Below the pieces are notes generated by a model that was not told where the DNA came from, did no database searches, and was given only the letters and a program-made list of their open reading frames with translations. Below are positions 22,270 to 31,559 of a stretch of DNA of 64,000 nt, in pieces; within the stretch, counting starts at the first letter, position 1, and every line of letters begins with the position of its first letter. Source of the stretch: Adiantum capillus-veneris (taxonomy: Eukaryota > Streptophyta > Polypodiopsida > Polypodiales > Pteridaceae); assembly GCA_014529385.2 (NCBI GenBank), contig CM043942.1, forward strand, positions 7,873,001-7,937,000, in the 5' to 3' direction. The position numbers were made by a program, and so were the translations under genes.

Positions 22270-22740
22270 TGTCTCAAACTGCTGACATGTCAAGCCTCTG
22301 AAGACCTAGAGGGTTAGGGTTCCCTGAGCCTAACCTGTAGATCTCGGCCGAGAAGTAGAAGCAGAACAAATCCCAGCTTATGAAGTTTGGCCGAGTGGCC
22401 CAAATAATAAAAGGGTTAGGATTTTTAATCCTAACCCCCAACCAACTTACAACACCCTGTCTGACGGGGCCTAAATAATTTAATAAAGCAGAGCCTCACT
22501 CACACACACGAATTGCATAGAGATGATGACATGGTAGCCTGTTGTACGAATGCTCACAATTTTCACTGATAGCTGATGACATGGCAGCGCTATACGGACA
22601 ACCCTTTGGGTGCTTGCTTTTGGACCAGTAGCTTGTAGACTGATGCTTCTCATGTAAACTGCTTTTGAATGGCCAAGGGCCTTTAAATTGTACCAAGGGC
22701 TCACTCTTTTGCCATTCTACCCGTTGGAGATGCACAATGT
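22270..22740 (+). repeat. 3' LTR of element D, end lost
   Basis: Begins TGTCTCAAACTGCTGACATG after the purine tract and matches the 5' LTR to about 22735. The last ~200 bp and the primer-side end are missing. The sequence then becomes unrelated up to the (GA)n tract. Confidence 0.75.
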
Positions 22741-22854
22741 GCCACCCACCGAACGGGCACGGGAACAATCTGCAATTGAAACAATTGCAAGTAGGGAGTT
22801 TGGATAGAGGGGGAAGTAGTGCTAGGAGAGAGGAGAGATCGCAAGAGAATTGGC

Positions 22855-22855
<1 letters not shown>

Positions 22856-22934
<79 letters not shown>
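22856..22934 (+). repeat. (GA)n microsatellite next to a LINE 3' end
   Basis: About 39 GA units. It directly abuts the 3' end of the minus-strand LINE at 22937, so on that strand it reads as a (TC)n tail. Confidence 0.95.
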
Positions 22935-22936
<2 letters not shown>

Positions 22937-22939
<3 letters not shown>

Positions 22940-23737
22940 ATTATCGCTCGGAGGTCAAATATGACCTATGGGATCAAAGTTACATGGGATGTAGTATGTG
23001 TATGGTTGATGAGTGACTCTTGATGCTCCAAAATTGTGGTGATGAGAGTCGCAATGGAGAGCCCACACGGTGGTTGGGAGAGGAAAGTGTGTAGGTCTAA
23101 GTCATGGCTGAAAATGTGAGAGAAGCAAGTTCGGTTGTGACCAAAAGCTGAGCACTCTAGTAGTGTGTGGTACTCAGACTCTCGAGCTTGCAGTGAGCAT
23201 AATGTGCACAATCGATTTGACTCTCCTCCATTGCCCCAACGCCCTATCTCGCATCGAAGGAAATGGGAGCTAAGAAAAATGGCTGCGATAGTGCGTATCG
23301 CCGACAAGGGGATAGGCTCAAGCATGTAAGTATGAGTACGGTTTCCTCTTTGAGCGAAGAAGATGGTTTTGTAGTTGGGGGCAATATGGGTGGTGTAATG
23401 TATGAAGCGTGACCCACCGGATTTCTCCCAAGCCGTAATACATCGGCTTTGTAGAAAAGCTTCATTCACTTGGGAGTCAATTGAAGCATCATGTAGCAAG
23501 TGTAATGCATCCCATCTCCTAAACCACTTTTTTATGTCTTGCATCCATCCCGTGCTCAAGATCTTGCTTTAGCCTTTTATGCGTCTTTTGAACTTTTTTG
23601 CTTGCTTCCCATGCAATTGTAGGAAGTCGATGTGAGGGGTTTTGACGCATCTTTATCATGTACTCCACAACCCTTTCCATGCCCATAACCTCAATTGGAA
23701 GAGATCCCGACTCAAGAAGTATGAGCATATATGGTGT
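22937..23737 (-). pseudogene. 5'-truncated non-LTR retrotransposon, RT C-terminal part
   Basis: The minus-strand frame 23559-22966 contains FLRCEIGRWGNGGESNRLCT followed by LCSLQARESEYHTLLECSAF. This fits the C-terminal cysteine region of LINE-type ORF2 proteins (E.GRW....R.C..C......E.H.LF.C). The upstream frame 23728-23519 (IEVMGMERVVEYMIKMRQNP, then RLPTIAWEASKK) fits the segment before it. RT catalytic motifs are not present, so this is a 3' fragment in two frames. It differs from the LINE at 42122 and abuts another LINE fragment at 23738. Confidence 0.65.
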
Positions 23738-24125
23738 TTTTTTTTTCCGAGAAAAAGATCCTTCTATTAGTTACTGAAACTGCCCATAGGGCTACAACCA
23801 CCTCTTCAAGAGAGGGCTACAACAAACCATGATGGGAGACACTCCCAATGAAAAAACCAACATATGTACAATGGGGCTAAATCAAGAAAGGGGGGGAGGG
23901 AAAAGCCACACAGGTGGTCGGTAATGCCATTGGAGTACTCCCTGGACCATGGTGTAAAAAGGCCCAGGACGCCAGAGTCGAAGGAAAGCTCCCGCATGCG
24001 GTCGGAGCTGCCCTGTACTCCCTCAAGCTGTCCTCTGAGAGTATGGATCAGCTCTAGCCAAAAATCGCGAACAGTCTTTGCTGGTGGTTGAAACCGGCCC
24101 GTGGGGCGGTAGGTGTTGGCTTTCA
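23738..24125 (-). mobile_element. 5'-truncated L1-type LINE, 3' 390 bp
   Basis: Closely parallels the 3' end of the LINE at 42122-48756: a poly-T run on the plus strand followed by CCGAGAAA(A/G)AGATCCTTC, then GGGCTACAAC, ATGTACAATGGG and AAAAGCCACA. The encoded end of ORF2 shares PPAKTVRDFWLELIHTL. GGTGTT stands on both sides (about 23733 and 24111), a possible short target duplication. 5' truncation is usual for LINE insertions. Confidence 0.8.
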
Positions 24126-25110
24126 CCCGAAATTCTTTACTTTAGACACACACAGAGTACTTTGCAAAGGTAACCTGTAACGGGGATTAACAGCTAAGTA
24201 CGCACACGGCTCGGGAGCTAGAATGCTCTGAGCAGACGCCGACAACCTGTAGGCCCCAAAATTGGCGCCCCTTTCGGTATTTCTTTATTCTTTAACAGAG
24301 GGAATAAAACCTGTGTTCTTCTACAAGCTGCCCCGCACAATCCAGGCTAAGAAACACCTGTTCTGGCCCGATTTCGGCAGCATAACTGTACTAGGACGCT
24401 TCACAGTCCGTATCCCCACGCAATAGGTGACTTTCCCGACGCATACGGACACTTTGCAAAACCTGGCGAGAATCTGCAGCACGCTGAATTCTCTGTTTTC
24501 TGCCCCGAAAATGCGCCAGTTCACCTGTATAGTGGTCCCCTCGCATCCTCGAACCTCCTGGGGTATTAGGGTCCGTTTAGGGCCGAAACCCTAAACCTGC
24601 AAAATTACACAGCAGGCTGTAATTCCCTGTTTTGGGCTCCGTTTCGCGTGCCGGTCGCATATGTAGCAAGACCTCGAGCTCCTGCACCTGTAGGGCTACT
24701 TGCCCTTTGAATCTGCCGAGATTCCTGGCGTGAAACCTCTCCGAATTCACCTGTACCTGCGGGGGATTAGCCGCTAGCTAATCCAGTAATTGTGCAAGAG
24801 GCTCTTGCCTCGGCAATCGCGCATGAACCCACATAACTGTACATTGGTCAAATGAAAAGGCCATTAGTGGGGCATAACATACTGCTCGTAGGGGAGAGAG
24901 AGAGCAGTGCGTAGCGTGTAGGGCATCACTCCTGGCACCGCACTGTACATAAGGGGGAAAGGAAGCACTCCATAGCTCTTATCCTGTGACCAAATGCATA
25001 ATGGAGCTCCTCCCAGCTTAAATTTCAGCGCCCATTTTTCTGGAAGAGGCAAGTGCATGAGAATTTGCCACTTGGCACATTTACAAGCATTTTCCCGTTT
25101 TGGGTTCGCC
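24126..25110. repeat. LTR-like sequence, minus orientation, unassigned
   Basis: Contains GGCCCCAAAATTGGCGCCCC plus TTTCGGTATTTCT (24252-24285), the inverse of the conserved core of the C/D/G LTRs. The rest has many CCTGTA/ACCTGT repeats and no coding frame. Probably a diverged LTR of that group; the ends are unclear. Confidence 0.4.
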
Positions 25111-25433
25111 GCTTAACAGTCATAGCCTAGCTTAGGACTGAGCCTGGCACTTTGTGAGCCTCTAGTAGGACGTGCATGCCCATGCCGGTCATAGTTGCAT
25201 ACCCTCTCTTGCACAATACAGTCATTTCTTCAGCATGAGCATTTTCTACCGCGTGAACCACCTCTTATAGGTCATTTATTTATAAGTGATTTTTGGAATT
25301 CTTTTTAGAAATTGTGGGTTTGTTGGGAAGCTTGCGTGACCCAGCATATAATTCTTATAAATGGAGACCTAGCGTTTGTAGAATTAGACAGAGGAGGAGA
25401 AGCAGCAGAGCCTCTCAAGCAGCAGTACCCACG

Positions 25434-25695
25434 TGAGGAGTGCGCGGCGGTGTGTGCAAGTGATAGAGCACGCGAAGATGTGCAAGCCTTGAGGCTTGAA
25501 GCGGAGGCACTGTGCTGCAGAAGGGAAGCGCTAGCAGAACGAAGAGGGAGAGAGAGAGCGCTCACGTTTTTGGGAAAACTCAATAAGTGAGTTTTGGGTT
25601 TTCCCACTTTTATTATAAGTGACCTTGGTTCAATATGAACTTGCACAAAGTATAAAAATGTACAAAAAGGGGTTATTTAGGCCTTTAACCCAACA
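25434..25695 (-). repeat. 3' LTR of element E
   Basis: 262 bp. On the minus strand it starts TGTTGGGTTAAAGGCC and ends ...CCTCA. The partner is 29627-29904. Confidence 0.92.
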
Positions 25696-25730
25696 ACCTC
25701 CCACTTAAAGACATAAATGACGCCTTTAAG

Positions 25731-28121
25731 TTAACCAACTCCCACCAGCTGTATGCAATGCTCATGTTGAGCCTTAGCAAGACTCTTGGTGAGAACATCT
25801 GCAGGGTTATCCTGTGAGTGAATCTTAGTCAAGGTGACTAGACCATCCTCCAATACCTGTCGTATGAAGTGGTATCGCACATCAATGTGCTTTGTCCGTG
25901 CATGAAACATGGCATTCTTGGCCAAATAGACAACACTCTGGCTATCACATCCCAAGACAGGAGTACTAGCAGGCATACCAAGCTCTTTGACAAGTCTGCC
26001 CAACCATATGGCCTCTTTAGAAGCCTCAGTGGCTGAAATATATTCAGTCTCAGTAGTACTCAATGCCACAATTTTCTGCAGTCGTGAACACCAAGAGATA
26101 GCACCACCAGCAATAGCAAACACATAGCCACTAGTGGACTTCCTGGTATCCAAGTCACCTGCCATATCTGCATCACAATAGCCCTGCAACTTCAGGTCAC
26201 TTTTGCCATAGCATATACACCTAGATTGTGTACCTGACAAGTATCTCAGAATGCATTTCACAGCTTCCCAATGTGCTTTGCCGGGATTGGACATGTATCT
26301 ACTAACAACTCCCACCGCATGGGCAATGTCAGGACGAGTGGCAACCATAGCATACATAAGAGAACCACAAGCTGATGCATAAGGGATTCCCTTCATAGCA
26401 TTCACTGCCACGTCATCCTTTGGGCAATCGGCTTTGCTAAGTTTTAACTCACATGATTTTGCCTCTTTATATGTAAGAGGCTCTCCCTCATATGTCAACA
26501 TAACATGATGCAAAGAGGGGTCAAAGCGCTGTATCAACCTTCTGACACGAGTAGACCTGCGTACCCAATGATCTACATTCTCAGGCATAGGTTCTACATC
26601 AGGAGGCAACTCATTTTCAGTATGCTCATGCTGCTGAAAATCATTTTCAGCCATGACAGGTGGTTGTCCATCCTCATTTGGAGCATCTAAATCATGTCCT
26701 ACCTCTTCGAGCTCAAGGTTAACCGGCTGATTATCAATTTCAGCTTGCGGTAATGCATCCTGAGGCTCTTTTTCAACATCAATAGGTGGCAAGAGAGGCT
26801 GAAATTTGACCGATTTCTTGTCAATTTCAGAAGATGTAGCATTTTTTAGCAATTTAGCCTCATTGAACACTACATCTCGGCTGCGTACTACCCTCTTAAA
26901 CTGAGGCAACCATATCCTGTAGCCCATTTCACCCTCTTCCCCATAACTTAGGAAGAGTCTTTGGATGGACTTGGCATCTAGCTTTGTCCTCAAGTCATTA
27001 CGAACATGGACAAAGCCCTCGCAGCCAAACACTCTCGAATGATCATAAGAGGCAGGTTTGCCAGACCAAACCTCCTTTGGAATGTCATTTTTCAGCGTAC
27101 TGTTAGGAGAGTGATTGCATACATGAACTACAGTTTTCAAAGCCTCTCCCCAAAACCCATGAGGGAGATTAGCCGTGGACAACATGCAATGCACTCTCTC
27201 ACATACAATACGGTCATACCTCTCAGCCACACCATTAGAAGATGGATTATAAGGGGCTGTCAACTCCCTTTTAATCCCATATTCTTCGCAATAACGCTGA
27301 AATTCAGCAGACGTGTACTCCCCCCCATTGTCAGATCTCAGACATTTAAGCTTACTACCCTTTTGCGTGCTCACAAAAGCATGAAACCTCTTAAATGCAT
27401 TAAATGTCTCACTCTTATTCTTTAACAAATATGCCCAGCCTTTCCTAGTGCAATCATCAATGAATGTAACAAAGTATAATGCACCACCAAAAGACTTAAC
27501 AGGCATTGAACATACATCGGAGTGAATTAAATCAAGAGCATTAGCTTTGCGCGAGACACCAGAATAATAAGAAGACTTCTTTTGTTTACCATACAAACAG
27601 TCATTACAAAAATCTAACTTGGTGCCCTTTACATCAACCCTCTTCAAAGAGGAGAGCACATCAAGTCCCTTCTGGCTCATATGGCCAAGTCTTTTGTGCC
27701 ACAACTCCAAATGAGAAGCAACTTCGGCCACTGCAAGAAACTTGCCAGGCAAAGCTTTGCCATGTAAATAGTACAATGTACCACTCTTGCATCCCTTGAC
27801 AATGAGCATTGATCCCTTAAGCAACTTCCATGAACCCCCAGCAAAAATGGTTGTATAACCTTGTGCATCCATCTGGCCAACAGACAGTAGACTCTTCTTG
27901 ATGCCTGGTACATACCTTACATCTTTAAGCATAAACTCTTGGCCATTGTTTAATGCCAAGCGCACAGTGCCCATTCCTTCAATGTCACAAGCATGGTTAT
28001 CCCCAAGGTAAACCTTGCCATACTTGCCTGCATGATAAGAAGCAAAACACTCCACAGATGGAGTCACATGAAATGAGGCACCCGAGTCTACTATCCAAGA
28101 CTGTAAGGCCATCATTTGCAC
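25731..28121 (-). CDS. Copia pol polyprotein lacking reverse transcriptase (element E)
   Basis: A single open frame of 796 residues (first in-frame ATG two codons in). Order: retropepsin with WIVDSGASFHVTP (residues ~9-21); pre-integrase LWHKRLGHMS with the HHCC finger completed by CNDCLYGKQ (~145-180); integrase core with HSDV, FIDDCTRKGW, LRSDNGGEYTSAEF and NGVAERYDR, so D, D and E are present (~205-310). Then a linker, RRSTRVRRLIQRFDPS, EGEPLTYKEA (~535-560), and directly KLSKADCP, YASACGSLMYAMVATRPDI and RNase H with TETEYISATEASKE and FHARTKHIDV. Copia RT motifs, including Y-V-D-D, should lie between EAKS and KLSK (about 26450). They are absent without a frame break. Family members usually exceed 1200 residues. 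Confidence 0.9.
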   Translation of the reverse strand: MQMMALQSWIVDSGASFHVTPSVECFASYHAGKYGKVYLGDNHACDIEGMGTVRLALNNGQEFMLKDVRYVPGIKKSLLSVGQMDAQGYTTIFAGGSWKLLKGSMLIVKGCKSGTLYYLHGKALPGKFLAVAEVASHLELWHKRLGHMSQKGLDVLSSLKRVDVKGTKLDFCNDCLYGKQKKSSYYSGVSRKANALDLIHSDVCSMPVKSFGGALYFVTFIDDCTRKGWAYLLKNKSETFNAFKRFHAFVSTQKGSKLKCLRSDNGGEYTSAEFQRYCEEYGIKRELTAPYNPSSNGVAERYDRIVCERVHCMLSTANLPHGFWGEALKTVVHVCNHSPNSTLKNDIPKEVWSGKPASYDHSRVFGCEGFVHVRNDLRTKLDAKSIQRLFLSYGEEGEMGYRIWLPQFKRVVRSRDVVFNEAKLLKNATSSEIDKKSVKFQPLLPPIDVEKEPQDALPQAEIDNQPVNLELEEVGHDLDAPNEDGQPPVMAENDFQQHEHTENELPPDVEPMPENVDHWVRRSTRVRRLIQRFDPSLHHVMLTYEGEPLTYKEAKSCELKLSKADCPKDDVAVNAMKGIPYASACGSLMYAMVATRPDIAHAVGVVSRYMSNPGKAHWEAVKCILRYLSGTQSRCICYGKSDLKLQGYCDADMAGDLDTRKSTSGYVFAIAGGAISWCSRLQKIVALSTTETEYISATEASKEAIWLGRLVKELGMPASTPVLGCDSQSVVYLAKNAMFHARTKHIDVRYHFIRQVLEDGLVTLTKIHSQDNPADVLTKSLAKAQHEHCIQLVGVG

Positions 28122-29121
28122 TTAGCAATGCATCAATGAGATCTCTACGTGAGATAAGCACGTCTTCTGCATTTGCTACAACAAAATCTGAGGGGCATGA
28201 AGCTGCAACCAAGATCTCCTCACTGTCGGATAACACGGTGATAACCACACTAGAGGATACATTGACAATCTCCGAATCCTTGGAGGAGGTACCTGCTGAT
28301 TTTCCCCCTTTCTTATCCTCTGTCTTCTTCTTCTCCTGTGATTCCTTCTTTCTTTCCTGCTCTTTCTTGAAATACCTGCAATCTGGCTTCTTATGACCTT
28401 TTCTGCCACACTTGTAACAAGTCACATCCTTATCCCTAGACTTGCTTTTGCTCCTGTTTTGAGTCTTGGTACCTGTATTTTGCTTCTGACTTCTGCCTCT
28501 CGCATTGTAAGCAGAACGGCCACCTTTCCCACCACTAGATTTGCGTCTAATTTCCTCATTTAAGATGGAGTCTCGCACTCCATCATATGTGAGGTTGGGG
28601 CTATTACTCAAAGAAACCACAAGCGTTTCCCAAGAGTTTGGCAAAGTCATCAACAAAAATATGGCTTTCAACTTGTCATCAAAAGGTTGAAGCCCAGTAT
28701 CCTGTAGCTGACTCATAACACTGGTGAAAGCACTTAAGTGCTCAGAAGCCGACTTGGCTTCGTCAAGCATCATGTTCACCAGTTTGCGCATCAAATGCAC
28801 TTGATTCACAGGGGTGGCATTCTCATAAGTGGCCTTCAACTTATGCCAAATTGCATGTGCACTGTCCAAGCCCTTTATGTCCACCAGAATGTCATCGGTC
28901 ACAGCCATTTTGATATAGGCCTTTGCTCTCTTGTTGAGCTTAGCCCAATCCTCATCCGGCATATCCTCAGGCTTTACAGCCAAAAGGGCGTCCTCACAAT
29001 CCTTGAGGAACAAAATCCCCTGCATCCTGTCCTGCCATAGGTTGAAACCTGTACCGTCAAATCGCTTGATTTCCATCAAGCTCTTGGCATTAGACGACGA
29101 GGAAGTAGAGGCTATTTGCAT
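27997..29121 (-). CDS. Copia gag (element E)
   Basis: 374 residues from an ATG at 29121. It shows the copia gag layout: N-terminal FDGTGFNLWQDRMQGIL (~20-36), helical UBN2-type core with AHAIWHKLKATYEN, VHLMRKLVNMML and LPNSWETLV, a basic linker (SGGKGGRSAYNARGRSQK), then a CCHC knuckle CYKCGRKGHKKPDC (~236-249). Gag forms the virus-like particle in the cytoplasm and binds the element's RNA. It overlaps the pol frame by 125 nt. The last ~40 residues (from about LDSRLGCL) are protease sequence read out of frame. The frame is intact otherwise. Confidence 0.92.
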   Translation of the reverse strand: MQIASTSSSSNAKSLMEIKRFDGTGFNLWQDRMQGILFLKDCEDALLAVKPEDMPDEDWAKLNKRAKAYIKMAVTDDILVDIKGLDSAHAIWHKLKATYENATPVNQVHLMRKLVNMMLDEAKSASEHLSAFTSVMSQLQDTGLQPFDDKLKAIFLLMTLPNSWETLVVSLSNSPNLTYDGVRDSILNEEIRRKSSGGKGGRSAYNARGRSQKQNTGTKTQNRSKSKSRDKDVTCYKCGRKGHKKPDCRYFKKEQERKKESQEKKKTEDKKGGKSAGTSSKDSEIVNVSSSVVITVLSDSEEILVAASCPSDFVVANAEDVLISRRDLIDALLSANDGLTVLDSRLGCLISCDSICGVFCFLSCRQVWQGLPWG

Positions 29122-29626
29122 GGATAAAAATGCAGCAGAAAGTGTCTACACAAAATCTGAAAATTTCAAGTGATCACAATGTATAGCACGTTGCATACAA
29201 TGTGCTGAAAATTTCAGCAGTTAACAAGTATCCCCAATGCGAACTTGCATAAACCCACAAAAGGCGTACATAAACCTCAATTTGTGTACATAAAACAATT
29301 CTGAATTTTCTGCAAATTTACTGTTTTGGCGCATCAATTTTCATCAAATGGACCTGTTTTGAGTGGGAAAAGCAAGGGGCATTCAGGGGAATCGATTTAG
29401 AACACCTGCGTTTTGCTGTTTTGACGTGTCATTTTCTGGTTTTTACCTGTTTTGACCTAATTTCAGCCTGTTTTAAGCTGTTTTGGGAATTCTAATCACC
29501 CTACGTGACACCGAAAGCAAGGGGCTTTGCGATGAAAGCGGAAATTTGACGCGAGAGAAGCCTTACGCCTGCTGTCCAGCCTCCTGCGCAAAGCTTCTGA
29601 AACCCTAATATGGCTCTGATACCATT
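29122..29626 (-). other. 5' leader of element E with primer site
   Basis: Untranslated leader between the 5' LTR and gag. The primer site TGGTATCAGAGCC lies against the LTR. It contains many CTGTTTT repeats (29310-29480, plus-strand reading); no frame of note. Confidence 0.7.
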
Positions 29627-29904
29627 TGATGAGCGTGCGGCCGTGTGTGCAAGTGATAGAGCACGCGAAGATGTGCAAGCCTTGAGGCTTGAAGCGGAGG
29701 CACTGTGCTGCAGAAGGGAAGCGCTAGCAGAACGAAGAGGGAGAGAGAGAGCGCTCACGTTTTTGGGGAAAACTCAATAAGTGAGTTTTGGGTTTTCCCA
29801 CTTTTATTATAAGTGACCTTTAAAAAATGTATCCAGGTTCATATTGAACCTGGACAAAGTATAAAAATGTACAAAAAGGGGTTATTTAGGCCTTTAACCC
29901 AACA
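29627..29904 (-). repeat. 5' LTR of element E
   Basis: 278 bp; see element E. Confidence 0.92.
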
Positions 29905-30592
29905 CCACGCAGCAATACCCCGAGAACGCTAGCGTTTTTGGAGCAGTTTCAGCCATCAGCGTTTTTGGAGCAGTACCCTTCCCTAGCCTCGTTGTGTACC
30001 AGATCCCCTTCCCGGCAGCAGATCCTCGTCGGAAAGCCATCCATTGCGATAGTTTTTAGATTTTAGCCCTAGCGTTTTTCAGCCTTGTCGTTGCCGTCAT
30101 TGACATCATCGTCGTCACGACACAGTTTCCAGTTTTCAGCCCTAACCATCAGCGCCATATTCAGCCCTACAGATTAGCCAGCGTTTTTAGTTTTCAGCCT
30201 TGACGCCGTCGTTGTCGACATTGTCATCGTCATCGTCATCGCCGATCCCGGACTTGAGGACGACACCATCGTCGTCATCGTCACAGTCATCATCGTCGTC
30301 GACATAGACCCCATCAGTACCTCGTTGTCATCATCATCGTCGTCAACATAGACTCCATCAGTACCTCGTCGTCGACATAGACTCCATCAGTACCTCGTTG
30401 TCGACATCATCATCGTCGATATAGACCCAGCAGTACCTCAGTACCAGTACCCAACATCAGTACCATCAGTACCTTCAATGCCCAGCATCAGTAGCGTTAG
30501 TACCCATTATCATCAGCATCTCAACACTTAATTATTGTAGCATTTGTGTAAGAATAAAGAAAGTTCTTGCTCTGGCAACAGAGCAAGGGGAT

Positions 30593-31559
30593 CACTGTGT
30601 GTAAGTGAATGAGACTGAGAGATAGAGAGAGAAGAGAGATACGACACCAGAGACGTTGTAAAACCCTCCTCCGAAGGCCCCACTCTCGTCGGCGAGAGTG
30701 GTCCACTTATGATTGCACAAAGTGGTACAATGCGTATGCAATGGACTGATGCAACTTGGGGCTATGCCGATGACGGCGACGGTGATGACGAAGTCGACCT
30801 AAGGGCTGAAATCTGCAATCTTTCTACTGCTGAATTTCGGGGCTGTTTCGGTGGCTGAAAATGACTGTTTTGGCTGCGTTTTCTATGGTTGAAAATAGAG
30901 ATCTTCTGCAATCATTTAGGGCTGAATCTGCTGCTGATCTGAAGGCTGAAAACACTGCTGCATTTGCTTCAAAACAGGCTGAAAATGAAAACGTTGGATT
31001 GGTCTGCTAGCGTTAGTAAAAACGCTAAACCTGGGGGATTGGTGGCGATCATGGGAACTCGAAAATGCCAAGCAGAGGATGGTGTTGGTGAATACCAAAA
31101 CGCTGGGGCTGAAGTTTATGGCGAGGATGGAGACCAAAAACGCCAAGGGTGTTGATGGGGGTTCCTGCTGAGAAGGTGCCTGTTGAGCGGGAAGCTCCTA
31201 CTGCCTCTTCTGCCAAATAGTGCTAGCTCTAGTTTGCTTATATACAAACTTAGCAAAATTGCCCTACCTACTTTTGTTGGAAAGTCACTTAAAAATAATA
31301 AGTGAAAAATACCAAAAATAGGGAAAATAGGCTAAATGCACTGGAAAATTCCCCTAACTGATTCTAATGGATTGTGATGATCATGCTGTGTGCAACCAGA
31401 GGATATGAATCTACACTAAGTGACTGGGCATGCACAGTCTACGAATAGAATCACAAAAGTGCTAGATCACTTCTAAATCTAGACTGACTTGACTGAACTG
31501 AACCCTGATCATGCTGTAGCTTGTCCACGGACACATAGGGTTGGATGTGTCACGTGATA
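30593..31559 (-). repeat. Family-A LTR (3' LTR of M1), end truncated
   Basis: Matches the LTR at 33607-34702 from its start (31559 on the minus strand, TATCACGTGACAC, where TG has become TA) down to about 30593. The last ~140 bp are replaced by the family-B LTR. The purine tract next to it is 31560-31572 (inverse of TCCCCTCCTTTTC). Confidence 0.85.

Larger units (their letters stand above)
15531..22740 (+). mobile_element. LTR element D, interrupted by a nested solo LTR
   Basis: The 5' LTR is 15531-16005 continuing at 20830-20978, and the 3' LTR is 22270 to about 22740. Both carry the run AACAAATC(C/T)CA..CTTATGAAGTTTGG and GCCTCACTCACACACACGAATT. The primer site TGGTATCAGAGCC is at 20980-20992 and the purine tract AAGAAGGGGAG just before 22270. 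The internal part (20979-22269) has no gag or pol frame. LTR divergence is clearly greater than in element C, consistent with an older insertion. Confidence 0.8.
25434..29904 (-). mobile_element. Copia retrotransposon E with RT deleted (TSD CCACG)
   Basis: LTRs are at 25434-25695 (3') and 29627-29904 (5'). CCACG flanks the element at 25429-25433 and 29905-29909. The primer site TGGTATCAGAGCC ends at about 29612-29624 on the minus strand, and the purine tract (GTGGGAGGT) is next to 25696. It codes for gag (29121-27997) and a pol frame (28121-25731) without polymerase. The LTRs are nearly identical apart from a ~16-bp stretch present only in the 5' LTR (29820-29838). It is inserted in a family-B LTR. 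Confidence 0.93.
25111..30592 (+). repeat. Family-B LTR, interrupted by element E and cut at both ends
   Basis: 25111-25433 and 29910-30592 together match the family-B solo LTR at 59007-59979 (AGCTTAGGACTGAGCCTGGC, CATACCCTCTCTTGCACA, CCGCGTGAACCACC, then the GTC-rich tract and TTGCTCTGGCAACAGAGCAA). A TATA box (TTATAAATGG) is at about 25352. The first ~100 bp and last ~190 bp are missing. At 30592 it is joined to a family-A LTR in the opposite orientation. Confidence 0.7.

Noticed and set aside
25305-25646. ORFs on both strands near 25.3-25.6 kb and again at 29.5-29.76 kb
   Set aside because: They are the same LTR sequence of element E read twice; the duplication is the LTR pair, not two genes.
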